Position numbers and translations under genes: made by a program. Below, piece by piece: positions 1-9,444 of a stretch of 64,000 nt of DNA. Under the pieces are notes generated by a model, which saw nothing but the letters and a program-made list of their open reading frames with translations, ran no database searches and was not told the DNA's origin. Position 1 is the stretch's first letter. Every line of letters begins with the position of its first letter. Source of the DNA: JANWXD01 sp037446115 (GTDB lineage: Bacteria > Acidobacteriota > Terriglobia > Bryobacterales > Bryobacteraceae); NCBI GenBank assembly GCA_037446115.1, contig JBBIJF010000023.1:1-64000 (forward strand), written 5' to 3'.

Positions 1-1
1 A

Positions 2-1750
2 CAGGCGCCTCCGGAAGATGTGGCAGCCGGCATCCTGGCGCCGATCCTGGAGTTGGATCGCGCGGAGCTAGCCCTCCGGATCCGCCAGGCGCGGCAACGC
101 AAGCGAGGGTACTTACGCATCAAGCGGCGGCTGAGCCAGGAAGAGTCCGACAGGCTCCGCAGTCTGAAACTGGGATGGATTCAACTGGTGCCCGAAAGCG
201 TCCGCTATTACCCCAACGGGCCGCTGGCTTCCCACGTCTTGGGGGCGGTGGGTCACGACGGGCGCGGCAACGCCGGAATCGAGCAGACTCTGGACGCGCA
301 CCTGCGCGGCGAGGACGGTCTGATGAAAATCCTGACCGATGTGCACGGCCGGGCGTTGCGTTCCCAGCTGGTCCGGGCGCCGGTGCCGGGCCGGAATGTG
401 ACACTTACCCTGGACAGCCGCATTCAGTCTGTCGCCGAGCGTGCCCTGGCCGAGGCCGCCTCTGCCGAGGGTTGCCAGTCCGGAAGCCTCGTGGTGATGG
501 ATCCGCATACCGGCGAGATTCTGGCTTTGGCCAGCTATCCGGCGTTCGATCCCAACCAGCCCGTGCGCTCGGCTGCGGACCTGCTGCGCCGGGAGAACCA
601 CGCCGTCTCGGTGCCTTTTGAGCCCGGATCGGTGTTCAAGGTCGTCACGGTGGCGGCCGCTCTGGAGACCACCAACCTGCGCCCAGAGACCGTCGTTTCT
701 TGCGGCTCGGGACGCATCCGCCTCTTCGGCCGCGTGATCCGCGATCATCACGCCTACCAGGCGCTGCCGGTTTCCGGGGTTCTGGCCAAGTCGAGCAACA
801 TCGGCGCCATTCAGATCGGACTCCGCGTGGGCGAGGCGCGGCTGCTCGACTATGTCCGGCGCTTTGGTTTCGGCCGCCCGACAGGGGTGCCGTTACCGGC
901 CGAGTCGGCCGGACTCGTGCGCGATCTGGAAAAGTGGGGCAAGACCTCGATCGGCTCGGTGGCGATGGGGCATGAGATTTCGGCGACCACGCTCCAGCTG
1001 GCCCGCGCCTGTTCGGCGATCGCCAACGGAGGCCTGCTGATCGAACCGCGGCTGGTCCTGGCGGCCCGGCGCGGCAACGCCGGCGCGCCACAGCGCGTCA
1101 TCCGGCCGGAAACGGCGATCCAGATGCGGCGCATGATGGAAGGGGTGGTCCTGGAGGGAACGGGACAACTGGCACGTCTGGACGGCTACACTGCGGGAGG
1201 CAAGACCGGGTCGGCGCAGATCTTCGACCGCACGACGGGGCGTTACACGCACCAGTACAACGCTTCCTTCATGGGGTTTGCGCCCGTAGCCAACCCGGCT
1301 GTGGTGGTCGTAGTGACGTTGAACGGCTCCTCGCGATTCGGCGGTGCGGTGGCAGCCCCCGTGTTCCGCACCGTCGCATCCGCTGCGTTGAGGCTTCTGG
1401 ACGTGCCGCAGGATCTTCCGGAGCTCCCTCCGCCCGCTACGGACGGGCCGGAAGCCCTGGACGACCGGTCCATCGCGGAACTGGGCGGCCCGCCCCTGCC
1501 GGAGCTCTCACCGGCGATCGAACGCCTGCAAGCCGAACCGTTGCGGCCGGAGGCCGGCGGGGCCGTCGCCGTGTGGGGCCCGCGCGTGCCCGATTTCCGC
1601 GGCAAGACGGTGCGGGACGTTTTGGAAGAGTCGGCGGCACTGGGCCTGCCCGTCGAACTGGCCGGCAGCGGGCTGGCGCGTATGCAGTATCCTCCTGCGG
1701 GAACCATCCTGCCGCGGGGGCAAAAGATCGTCGTGCAGTTTTCCCGATGA
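2..1750 (+). CDS. ftsI: Peptidoglycan transpeptidase FtsI/PBP3 with PASTA domain (5' partial)
   Basis: Septal D,D-transpeptidase that crosslinks peptidoglycan at the division site. The frame is open to the window edge, so the N-terminal membrane anchor and start lie outside; a GTG at 20 is only an in-frame codon. Counting from that GTG, the active-site SVFK lies at about 204-207, the SSN motif follows in KSSNIGA, and KTG is in GGKTGSAQ, so all three penicillin-binding motifs are intact. The last 55 residues form a PASTA domain (starting RVPDFRGKTV). The stop overlaps the murE start as ATGA, so translation is probably coupled. A PASTA domain on a dcw-encoded transpeptidase fits FtsI/Spo VD-like proteins of several phyla. 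First gene of the visible dcw cluster. Confidence 0.95.
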   Translation, partial: QAPPEDVAAGILAPILELDRAELALRIRQARQRKRGYLRIKRRLSQEESDRLRSLKLGWIQLVPESVRYYPNGPLASHVLGAVGHDGRGNAGIEQTLDAHLRGEDGLMKILTDVHGRALRSQLVRAPVPGRNVTLTLDSRIQSVAERALAEAASAEGCQSGSLVVMDPHTGEILALASYPAFDPNQPVRSAADLLRRENHAVSVPFEPGSVFKVVTVAAALETTNLRPETVVSCGSGRIRLFGRVIRDHHAYQALPVSGVLAKSSNIGAIQIGLRVGEARLLDYVRRFGFGRPTGVPLPAESAGLVRDLEKWGKTSIGSVAMGHEISATTLQLARACSAIANGGLLIEPRLVLAARRGNAGAPQRVIRPETAIQMRRMMEGVVLEGTGQLARLDGYTAGGKTGSAQIFDRTTGRYTHQYNASFMGFAPVANPAVVVVVTLNGSSRFGGAVAAPVFRTVASAALRLLDVPQDLPELPPPATDGPEALDDRSIAELGGPPLPELSPAIERLQAEPLRPEAGGAVAVWGPRVPDFRGKTVRDVLEESAALGLPVELAGSGLARMQYPPAGTILPRGQKIVVQFSR

Positions 1751-3252
1751 CCGAGGCGCCGCACATCACGATCGGAGAACTGCTCAAAGGAGCGCCGCTC
1801 AGAGGCGAGCTTCCCGCCGGCCTGGCTGCGGTGCGGGTTGCGGGCCTGGACTACGACTCGCGGCGGATCGCGGCGGGTTTCGTTTTTTTCGCCTTCCCGG
1901 GAGCCCGGCACGACGGACGCGAGTTTGCCCGCGAGGCCCTGGAGCGCGGTGCGGTGGCGGTCGTGAGCCCTTTGCCCCCGCCGGACGGCTTCGGCGGGCC
2001 GTGGATCCAGGTCGAACACGGGCGCGTCGCACTGGCCTTCGCGGCGCGGAACTTCTACGGGGCGCCCGATGAGCGGCTGCACCTCACGGGCATCACCGGC
2101 ACCAACGGCAAGACCACCACCTCGTACCTGATTGACTCCGTGCTGCGCGCCGCCGGCAAAACGACGGCGCTGATCGGGACCATTGAATACCGCCTGGCGG
2201 GCGAAGTGCGGGCCGCCGTCAACACCACGCCCGAATCCCTGGATATCTTCCGGCTCCTGGCGGAGCTCGAGCAGCGCGGCGGCACCCATGTCACAATGGA
2301 AGTTTCCTCCCACGCTCTGGCCCTCGGGAGGGTGTACGGGTTTCACTTCCGCACCGCTGTTTTCACGAACCTGACGCGGGATCATCTGGATTTCCACGGC
2401 ACGATGGAAAAATACTTCGCCGCCAAATGCCGGCTCTTCGAAGGCGCCGGGGGCCCTCCCCCGGAGGTGGCAGCCGTCAATGCCGACGATCCGTGGGGCC
2501 GCCGCATCCGCGTGGCGGCCCGGAGCCGGCTTTTGCGCTACGCCATCGAATCGGATGCCGACATGCGCGCCGAGAACGTAGTGTCGAGCTCCTCCGGGCT
2601 TCGGTTCGACGTCGGCTACCGCGGGCGGCGCCTGAGGCTCGAATCCGCGCTCGTGGGCCGGGCCAATGTGTACAACATCCTCGCCGCCTGCTGTGCAGCC
2701 TTCAGCTACGAAGTCGAGCCCGAGGCGGTGGTGCGGGGAATCGCCGATTGCCGCTCGATTCCAGGCCGCTTCGAGCGCGTCGAGCAAGGCCAGCCGTTTC
2801 TGGTGGTCGTGGATTACGCGCACACCGACGACGCGCTGCGGAATCTGATCCAAATGGCGCGGCAGGTGGTGCCCGGGCGGATCATCACCGTCTTCGGTTG
2901 CGGAGGGGACCGGGACCCTGCCAAGCGCCCGCTGATGGGCGCCGTGGCCGGCCAGCTCAGCCACCTGGTGGTGCTCACGTCCGACAATCCCCGCTCCGAG
3001 GATCCGCTGGCCATCATGAAGGACGCCCGCGCCGGACTGGAGCGCCACCCGACGCCGTTTATCGAAGAGCCGGACCGCGCCGAAGCGATCCGCCGGGCGA
3101 TCCGGGAGGCGCGGCCGGGTGACGCGGTGCTGATTGCCGGTAAGGGTCACGAAACCTACCAGGTGCTCCGAGACCGTGTGATTCCGTTCGACGACCGGGA
3201 AGTGGCGCGAGCCGTGTTGCGGGAGCTCGGCTACGGCGGGGGGACCCGGTGA
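1747..3252 (+). CDS. murE: UDP-MurNAc-tripeptide synthetase MurE (meso-DAP adding)
   Basis: Cytoplasmic Mur ligase that adds the third amino acid to UDP-MurNAc-L-Ala-D-Glu using ATP. 501 residues, the usual size. The P-loop GTNGKTTT is present. A DNPR motif at about residues 413-416 matches the known signature of meso-diaminopimelate rather than lysine specificity, which agrees with the dap genes at the end of the window. The start at 1747 is chosen because ATGA overlaps the ftsI stop; the open frame extends upstream only as a shadow of ftsI. The end overlaps murF by 4 nt. Confidence 0.97.
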   Translation: MTEAPHITIGELLKGAPLRGELPAGLAAVRVAGLDYDSRRIAAGFVFFAFPGARHDGREFAREALERGAVAVVSPLPPPDGFGGPWIQVEHGRVALAFAARNFYGAPDERLHLTGITGTNGKTTTSYLIDSVLRAAGKTTALIGTIEYRLAGEVRAAVNTTPESLDIFRLLAELEQRGGTHVTMEVSSHALALGRVYGFHFRTAVFTNLTRDHLDFHGTMEKYFAAKCRLFEGAGGPPPEVAAVNADDPWGRRIRVAARSRLLRYAIESDADMRAENVVSSSSGLRFDVGYRGRRLRLESALVGRANVYNILAACCAAFSYEVEPEAVVRGIADCRSIPGRFERVEQGQPFLVVVDYAHTDDALRNLIQMARQVVPGRIITVFGCGGDRDPAKRPLMGAVAGQLSHLVVLTSDNPRSEDPLAIMKDARAGLERHPTPFIEEPDRAEAIRRAIREARPGDAVLIAGKGHETYQVLRDRVIPFDDREVARAVLRELGYGGGTR

Positions 3253-4586
3253 AGTTTTCGCTCGGCCAGGTGGCGTGCGTACTGGGGGCGGACCCGCCCC
3301 GGACGGACGCGCTCATCTCCGGCTGGAGCGTGGATTCGCGCACGCTCGAACCCGGCGACCTGTTCTTTGCGCTGCGCGGGCCCCGCCACGACGGCCACGA
3401 TTACCTTCCGGAGGCCTTCGCGCGCGGGGCCGTAGCGGCCGTGGTGGAACGGGAGGCAAGCGGCGGACCGCTCCTGCGTGTGGCGGACGCCCTGGCGGCG
3501 CTCCAGCATCTGGCGGGCTGGGCGCGCCGGCGCTGGGGCGGCCGGCTCGTGGCCGTCACGGGAAGCGCTGGCAAGACCACAACCAAGGAAGCCATTGCAC
3601 AGCTGCTCGCCACCGCACTGCGCACGGGCAAAAGCGAGGGCAACCTGAACAATCACGTGGGCGTTCCGCTCTCGCTCCTGCGGCTTGCGGACGACTGCGA
3701 GGCCGCCGTGCTGGAGTTGGCGATGAACCATGCCGGAGAGATCCGGCAGCTGGCACGAATCGCCCGGCCCGACATCGGCGTGGTGACCCTGGTCGGCTGG
3801 GCGCACGCCGGGCATTTTCGTTCGCTCGACGAGGTTGCCCTGGCAAAGCGGGAGCTGATCGAAGAGCTCGGTCCTGCGGGCGTGGCGGTGCTCAACGCCG
3901 ACGATCCCCGCGTGGCGGCTTTCCGCGAGGTGCACCCCGGTGCCACGATCACCTTCGGCTTCTCCGAAGGGGCCGACGTGCGCGCCAGCGAGGTTCGCTG
4001 CGATCGAAACGGAGCCCGCTTTCGCTGCGACAGCGTGGAATTCGAAACGCGCCTGCCGGGGCGCCACGGCGTGCGGAATATTCTGGCGGCGCTGGCGGTC
4101 GCCCGCGTGGCCGGCATTGCCTTCGAGCGCCTCCGGGAGCCGGTGCGCAGCCTCGCGCCGCCCCCCATGCGGGGCGAGCGCTTCGAGCACCGGGGCGTCA
4201 CGGTGATCAACGACTGCTACAACGCCAACCCGGAAGCCGTGCGCGCCATGCTCGATCTGCTCGGCTCCATCCCCGGCGGGCGGCGCTGGGCCGTACTCGG
4301 AGAAATGGCGGAGTTGGGGGAGTGGTCGGAGACGTTGCACCGGGAAGTGGGTCGCTACGCCGCCTCCGGCCGGGTGGACCTGCTGGTGGGAATACGCGGC
4401 GCGGCCCGGTACCTCGTCGAAGAGGCCGTCGCGACCGGACTGCCGGAGGGCGCCGCGTTTTTTTTCGAAGAGCCGGAGGAGGCGGGAGATTTCCTGCGAA
4501 ATCATGTCCGGCCCGGCGACATCGTGCTCTTCAAAGGCTCGCGCGCGACGCGGGTCGAAGCGGCGTTGCAGAGGTTCTTGGCGTGA
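3249..4586 (+). CDS. murF: UDP-MurNAc-tripeptide:D-Ala-D-Ala ligase MurF
   Basis: Completes the UDP-MurNAc-pentapeptide by ligating D-Ala-D-Ala in the cytoplasm. 445 residues. The N-terminal MurF substrate domain (VDSRTLEPGDLFFAL) precedes the ATP-binding loop GSAGKTTTKE; NLNNHVGVPLSLL and NDCYNANPE are further family motifs. The start is GTG at 3249, overlapping the murE stop as GTGA. The ligase that makes D-Ala-D-Ala (ddl) is not in this window. Confidence 0.96.
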   Translation: MKFSLGQVACVLGADPPRTDALISGWSVDSRTLEPGDLFFALRGPRHDGHDYLPEAFARGAVAAVVEREASGGPLLRVADALAALQHLAGWARRRWGGRLVAVTGSAGKTTTKEAIAQLLATALRTGKSEGNLNNHVGVPLSLLRLADDCEAAVLELAMNHAGEIRQLARIARPDIGVVTLVGWAHAGHFRSLDEVALAKRELIEELGPAGVAVLNADDPRVAAFREVHPGATITFGFSEGADVRASEVRCDRNGARFRCDSVEFETRLPGRHGVRNILAALAVARVAGIAFERLREPVRSLAPPPMRGERFEHRGVTVINDCYNANPEAVRAMLDLLGSIPGGRRWAVLGEMAELGEWSETLHREVGRYAASGRVDLLVGIRGAARYLVEEAVATGLPEGAAFFFEEPEEAGDFLRNHVRPGDIVLFKGSRATRVEAALQRFLA

Positions 4587-4653
4587 GCAAGCGGCAACCA
4601 CGGCCCGTGGCAACGCGCCGCGCCGCCTTGCGGGGAGGCGCCTGAAAGATCCC

Positions 4654-5787
4654 ATGCTTTACTGGCTGCTGTACGAACAACTTTATCCCCACGTCATCCC
4701 CTTTCCTCTGTTCCGTTATGTGACGTTCCGCACCGCGGTGGCCAGCCTCACGGCCCTGTTTCTTTCGCTCGTCCTGGGGCCGTGGGTGATCCGGAAGCTG
4801 CGGGCGATGCAGGTCCGGCAGTACATCCGCGAGGACGGACCTCCTTCACACTTTGCCAAGGCGGGCACTCCCACGATGGGGGGCATCCTGATCCTGATTT
4901 CCATCGTGGTGCCCACGCTGCTGTGGGCCAATCTTCGCAACCTCTATCTGTGGGTGGCCCTGTTCGGACTGCTGGCCTTCGGCGGCATCGGCTTTTGGGA
5001 TGACTACAAGAAGGTCCGCAGCGGGCGGAATCTGGGCCTGACCGGCCGCCAGAAGTTCGGTTTGCAGATTCTGGGCGCGCTGCTGGTGGGCGTGTTCCTG
5101 CTGGTGCTGCACGCGTTCGGATTGTATTCAACCGCGATGAACGTCCCCTTCTTCAAGCAGTTCCGGCCGGACCTGCTCGTGGACGCCTGGCTGACCAATC
5201 CGTGGACCTATCCGCTGGCCTTCATCTTCTTTTTCCTGTTCCTGATTCTGGTGATCGTCGGCTCGGCCAACGGCGTCAACCTGACCGACGGGCTGGACGG
5301 GCTGGCGATCGGGCTGATGATCATCGCCGCGGGCGCCATGACTGTGCTCACCTACGCGAGCGGTCACGCGCAGTTTGCCACCTATCTGGATCTGGTCCGG
5401 CTACCTGGCGCCGCCGAACTGACCATTTTCTGCGGCGCCATGACCGGAGCCGCGCTCGGATTCCTGTGGTACAACGCTCACCCCGCCGAAGTCTTCATGG
5501 GCGACGTGGGTTCGCTGTCGCTCGGCGGGGGCGTGGCCACGGTGGCGGTGCTGATCAAGCAGGAGATCCTGTTGATCTTCATCGGCGGCGTCTTCGTGCT
5601 GGAAACGCTGTCCGTCATCCTGCAAGTGGGCAGCTACAAGCTGCGCCGCAAGCGCATCTTCAAGATGGCTCCCCTGCACCATCACTTCGAGGCGCTCGGC
5701 TGGCAGGAGTCGAAAATCATCGTGCGGTTCTGGATCGCGGGACTGGTGCTGGCCCTGTTCTCGCTGACCACGCTCAAGCTGAGGTAG
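4654..5787 (+). CDS. mraY: Phospho-N-acetylmuramoyl-pentapeptide-transferase MraY
   Basis: Integral membrane enzyme that transfers phospho-MurNAc-pentapeptide to undecaprenyl phosphate to form lipid I. 377 residues and about ten hydrophobic segments. Typical motifs are GTPTMGG, the NLTDGLDGLA loop with catalytic aspartates, and the histidine cluster APLHHHFE near the C-terminus. ATG 4654 is preferred because MLYWLLYEQL matches family N-termini; a GGGGAGG stretch lies about 15 nt upstream. The open frame before it reads antisense-like material over the murF end. 67 nt separate it from murF, the longest gap in this cluster. Confidence 0.96.
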   Translation: MLYWLLYEQLYPHVIPFPLFRYVTFRTAVASLTALFLSLVLGPWVIRKLRAMQVRQYIREDGPPSHFAKAGTPTMGGILILISIVVPTLLWANLRNLYLWVALFGLLAFGGIGFWDDYKKVRSGRNLGLTGRQKFGLQILGALLVGVFLLVLHAFGLYSTAMNVPFFKQFRPDLLVDAWLTNPWTYPLAFIFFFLFLILVIVGSANGVNLTDGLDGLAIGLMIIAAGAMTVLTYASGHAQFATYLDLVRLPGAAELTIFCGAMTGAALGFLWYNAHPAEVFMGDVGSLSLGGGVATVAVLIKQEILLIFIGGVFVLETLSVILQVGSYKLRRKRIFKMAPLHHHFEALGWQESKIIVRFWIAGLVLALFSLTTLKLR

Positions 5788-5789
5788 GC

Positions 5790-7184
5790 ATGGATCTGGC
5801 GGGCAAGCGGGTGGTGGTCGTCGGTCTGGCGCGGTCGGGCCTGGCCGCCGTCGAACTGCTCGTTTCCAAGGGCGCACGCGTAACGGCGACGGATATCCGG
5901 CCGCTCGAGCAGTTGCCCGGCGCCGGGGCCGTGCTCGAACGTTTCGGCGTGCCTTTTGCTCCTCAGTCGCCGGAGGTGTTCCGTGGTGCGGATCTTGCCG
6001 TCCTTTCGCCCGGCGTGCCCCCTCAACTCGAGGTGCTGCATGAGGCCCGCAGTCAGGGCGTGAGCGTCATCGGCGAGGTGGAACTGGCCGCCTGGTTCCT
6101 TCAGGGTCCGGTGATCGGCATCACGGGAACCAACGGCAAGACCACCACGACCGTGCTCACCGGGCACCTGTTGCGCAGCGCCGGAATTCCGGCCCAGGTG
6201 GGAGGCAACACGGGGATGGGCTTCCCGGCGGCCAGCGCGCTGGTCGCCACCTCGCGCCCGGAGCAGTGGAATGTGCTGGAGCTTTCCAGTTATCAGCTGG
6301 AAACCATCGAGCGGTTTCGCGCCACGATCGCCGTGGGCTTGAATGTCACCCCCGACCACCTGGACCGGCACGGCACCTTCGAGGCCTACGCCGCAGCCAA
6401 GGCGCGCTTGTTCGAAACCCAGACCGAAGACGGCTATGCGGTGCTCAACGCCGACGACCCGGTTTGCCTGAGCTACGCGGCCCGCACCCGCGCCCGCACC
6501 GTATGGTTCAGTCTCTCGCGCGCGGTGACGCCCGGACTGTGGCTCGACGCAGACCGGATCTTCTTCGATGACGAGCTTCTGGTGGAAGCGGAGGCGATCC
6601 CGCTGCGGGGCCGTCACAACCTGGAAAACGTCATGGCGGCTTCGGCTGCGGCCCGACTGGCCGGCGCCGGGCTCGAAGCGATCGCCTCCGGCCTCCGGAC
6701 ATTCCCGGGGGTCGAACACCGCCTGGAGTTTGTGCGCCGCGCGGTCGGGATCGAGTTTTACAACGACTCGAAGGCGACCAATGTGGATGCCGCCTTAAAG
6801 GCCATTGACGCCTTCCCGGGGCGGCTGTGGATCATTCTGGGCGGCGATGACCGCAAGCGCAGCGACTTCCGGCCGCTGGCCGGAGTCCTGTCGGGCAAAA
6901 CCCGAGGCGCGCTCCTGATCGGCGAGGCCGCACCGCGCCTGGCCGCGGCGCTTCAGGGCCGCGTGCCGTTCATCGAATGCGGCACGCTGGAGGCGGCCGT
7001 AGAACAAGCCTGGCGGCTTGCTGCCTCCGGGGATATCGTTCTGCTGGCGCCCGCCTGCGCGAGCTTTGATCAGTTCGAAAATTACGAGCACCGGGGCCGC
7101 GTCTTCAAAGAGCTCGTCAATCGGCTCAGGGAAGCGGACCGCGCCGCCCCGGCCTCCCGGAAGGAATCATGGCGCAACGCATAA
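5790..7184 (+). CDS. murD: UDP-MurNAc-L-alanine:D-glutamate ligase MurD
   Basis: Adds D-glutamate to UDP-MurNAc-L-Ala. 464 residues. An N-terminal Rossmann-like domain (VVVVGLARSGLAA) is followed by the ATP loop GTNGKTTTT and a C-terminal ligase domain containing YNDSKATN. ATG 5790 lies two bases after the mraY stop. The upstream open frame is a shadow of mraY. The 3' end overlaps ftsW by 16 nt. Confidence 0.96.
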   Translation: MDLAGKRVVVVGLARSGLAAVELLVSKGARVTATDIRPLEQLPGAGAVLERFGVPFAPQSPEVFRGADLAVLSPGVPPQLEVLHEARSQGVSVIGEVELAAWFLQGPVIGITGTNGKTTTTVLTGHLLRSAGIPAQVGGNTGMGFPAASALVATSRPEQWNVLELSSYQLETIERFRATIAVGLNVTPDHLDRHGTFEAYAAAKARLFETQTEDGYAVLNADDPVCLSYAARTRARTVWFSLSRAVTPGLWLDADRIFFDDELLVEAEAIPLRGRHNLENVMAASAAARLAGAGLEAIASGLRTFPGVEHRLEFVRRAVGIEFYNDSKATNVDAALKAIDAFPGRLWIILGGDDRKRSDFRPLAGVLSGKTRGALLIGEAAPRLAAALQGRVPFIECGTLEAAVEQAWRLAASGDIVLLAPACASFDQFENYEHRGRVFKELVNRLREADRAAPASRKESWRNA

Positions 7185-8323
7185 AAACGGACTGGCTGCT
7201 GTTCGGCACGGCGCTGTGGCTGACGGCCCTGGGGCTGGTCATGCTCTACAGCGCTTCTTCGGTGGTGGCGCACGAGAAATACGGATCGAGCGCCTACTAT
7301 CTGCTTCGCCAGCTGGCGTGGGCGGCCGCCGGTGTGGCGGCGATGATGTGGCTGCGAAGCCGCCCCTATCGCCGTCTGGACAATCCGGCCGTGATCTTCA
7401 CGCTGGTAAGCCTCGTGGTGGCGGCGCTGCTGGCCGTCCTGATCGTGGATTCGCAGTCGCAGCGGCGGCTGTGGATCGGCTCGGTGAGCGTGCAGCCCTC
7501 GGAATTCGCCAAACCGGTGCTGATCCTGTTTCTGGCCTGGCTGCTGACGCGGCGCTCGGCGCTCATCAACGACCGCTACACGCTGTTGCCGGCGGCGGTA
7601 CTCGTCGGCCTGCTGGCCGGGATCGTGTTGATCGGGGATCTGGGCACGGCCGTGGTGCTGCTGGCCGCGGCCGGAGTCCTGTTTTTCGTGGCCGGTTTGG
7701 AGAAACGCTACTTTCTCATCGCAGCGGGAGTGGCGCTTGTGTTTCTCGTCGCGGCGACGGCCGCCAAACCTTACCGACTGGTGCGCATCTTCGGACTCGT
7801 AGATCCGGAATTTCGGGTGCTGGAAACGCGCGTGGCCCGGGCCCTGGATCCCGAGGGCCGCGTCAAAGCCTGGGTGCAGCGTTCGGCCTCCAGCCGCAAC
7901 CCGGATTACCATCTGAAGCAGTCGCTGATCGCCGTGGGCTCGGGCGGTGTTCTCGGGGTGGGTCTGATGCAAGGCAGGCAGAAGTTGTTCTACCTGCCGG
8001 AGGCCCACACCGACTTCATCTACGCCGTCGTGGGCGAAGAGCTGGGGCTTTTGGGCTCGGTGGCGGTGCTGGCGGGCTTCGTCGTGATCCTTTGGCGCGG
8101 AGGCCGACTGTACTGGAGCGCGCCGGATGACTTCGGGCGCTACCTGGCCCTGGGAGTGACGACCGTGGTGGTCTTCCAGGCGTTGCTGAACATGAGTGTG
8201 GTGCTGGGTCTGTTGCCGACCAAAGGCATACCCCTGCCCATGATCAGTTACGGGGGCAGTTCCCTGCTCAGCACGCTCATCTCTCTGGGCATCCTCGAAA
8301 GCGTAGCCGAGCAGGCGGGATGA
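7169..8323 (+). CDS. ftsW: SEDS peptidoglycan glycosyltransferase FtsW
   Basis: Polytopic inner-membrane polymerase that works with FtsI at the septum. 384 residues and about ten hydrophobic segments. SEDS family motifs include MLYSASS near the N-terminus, the stretch QPSEFAKP, and the C-terminal GIPLPMISYGGSS. It overlaps murD by 16 nt and murG by 4 nt (ATGA). A start at ATG 7169 gives a normal short cytoplasmic N-terminus. RodA is an alternative by family, but the dcw position makes FtsW much more likely. Confidence 0.95.
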   Translation: MAQRIKTDWLLFGTALWLTALGLVMLYSASSVVAHEKYGSSAYYLLRQLAWAAAGVAAMMWLRSRPYRRLDNPAVIFTLVSLVVAALLAVLIVDSQSQRRLWIGSVSVQPSEFAKPVLILFLAWLLTRRSALINDRYTLLPAAVLVGLLAGIVLIGDLGTAVVLLAAAGVLFFVAGLEKRYFLIAAGVALVFLVAATAAKPYRLVRIFGLVDPEFRVLETRVARALDPEGRVKAWVQRSASSRNPDYHLKQSLIAVGSGGVLGVGLMQGRQKLFYLPEAHTDFIYAVVGEELGLLGSVAVLAGFVVILWRGGRLYWSAPDDFGRYLALGVTTVVVFQALLNMSVVLGLLPTKGIPLPMISYGGSSLLSTLISLGILESVAEQAG

Positions 8324-9444
8324 GTCAGGCGTGGACATTCGCGATGGCGGGCGGCGGCACGGGCGGACATGTGATTCCCTGCCTGGCGGTAGCGCGCGAG
8401 CTGAGCCGGCGGGGCCACAGACCGTTCTTTATCGGCACGCGTCGCGGACTGGAAGCACGCCTGGTGCCTGCCGCGGGCTTTCCGATCGAATGGATCGAAA
8501 TCGGGGGTGTCAAGCGCGTCGGGTTGCGCCAGGCCGCGCGCAGCTTATGGCAGCTGCCGTTCAGCGTGGCTCGGGCGCTGGCGATTTTCCGCCGGTGGGG
8601 GCCCGCCGCCGTGTTCAGCATGGGGGGCTACGTCGCGGCGCCGGTGATGGCGGCCGCGCTGCTTTCTCGCGTGCCGTATCTGATCATGGAGCCGAACGCC
8701 GTGCCGGGACTGGCCAGCCGCCGCTTCGGGCGCTTCGCGGCGCGCATTTTGGTGAACTTCCCGGAGACCGCAGCCTGGTTCCCGCCCGGCCGCGCGGAGG
8801 TGAGCGGGCTGCCGGTGCGCGAGGAGTTCTTTGCCATCTCTCCCAAGCCCAAAGGAAGCGAGTTCGTCCTGCTGATCACCGGAGGCAGTCAGGGATCCCG
8901 CCGGCTCAACCAGGCGGCGCGGGAAAGCTGGCCGCTGTTCCGCGAAGCCGGCGCCGCGATCCGCTTCCTTCATCAGACGGGAGCGGCCGAGCACGCCGAG
9001 CTGGCCCGCGAATTTGCGGTCTCGGGTTTGAAGGGCGAAGTCGTGGCGTTCATCGAAAACATGCCGGCGGCCCTGGGGGCCGCCGATCTGGTGGTTTGCC
9101 GGGCGGGTGCGGGAGCCGTGGCGGAGCTGGCTGCCGCCGGCCGTCCGGCGATCCTGGTGCCGTTTCCGTACGCCGCCGACGACCACCAGCTGAGGAACGC
9201 CGAGGCCGCCGCCCGGATCGGGGCGGCACGTCTGGTGCTCGACCATGAACTGACGGGAGAGCGGCTCTTCCGTGAAGTGACGGAGCTTGCCGCGCAGCCG
9301 GGGCGACTCGACGAGATGGGCCGGGCGGCCCGCACCCTGGCCCGGCCGGACGCCGCCCGCCGCGCGGCGGATCGGCTGGAAGAGGCGGCGGCCGGCCGCC
9401 GGCGCATTGACAGGTTCGCGGAAAGATTGAACAATACAAAATGA
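8320..9444 (+). CDS. murG: Lipid II synthase MurG
   Basis: GT28 glycosyltransferase at the inner face of the membrane that adds GlcNAc to lipid I, giving lipid II. 374 residues. The N-terminal loop GGGTGGHVIP and the C-terminal donor-binding region (TGGSQGSRRLN, then VCRAGAGAVAEL and PFPYAADDHQ) are all present. Starts inside the ftsW stop (ATGA) and ends inside the murC start in the same way, so the three are likely co-translated. Confidence 0.96.
   Translation: MSQAWTFAMAGGGTGGHVIPCLAVARELSRRGHRPFFIGTRRGLEARLVPAAGFPIEWIEIGGVKRVGLRQAARSLWQLPFSVARALAIFRRWGPAAVFSMGGYVAAPVMAAALLSRVPYLIMEPNAVPGLASRRFGRFAARILVNFPETAAWFPPGRAEVSGLPVREEFFAISPKPKGSEFVLLITGGSQGSRRLNQAARESWPLFREAGAAIRFLHQTGAAEHAELAREFAVSGLKGEVVAFIENMPAALGAADLVVCRAGAGAVAELAAAGRPAILVPFPYAADDHQLRNAEAAARIGAARLVLDHELTGERLFREVTELAAQPGRLDEMGRAARTLARPDAARRAADRLEEAAAGRRRIDRFAERLNNTK

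Noticed and set aside
5202..5789. Upstream extension of murD from 5202
   Set aside because: It is an alternate-frame shadow of mraY; the MurD N-terminus begins at ATG 5790.
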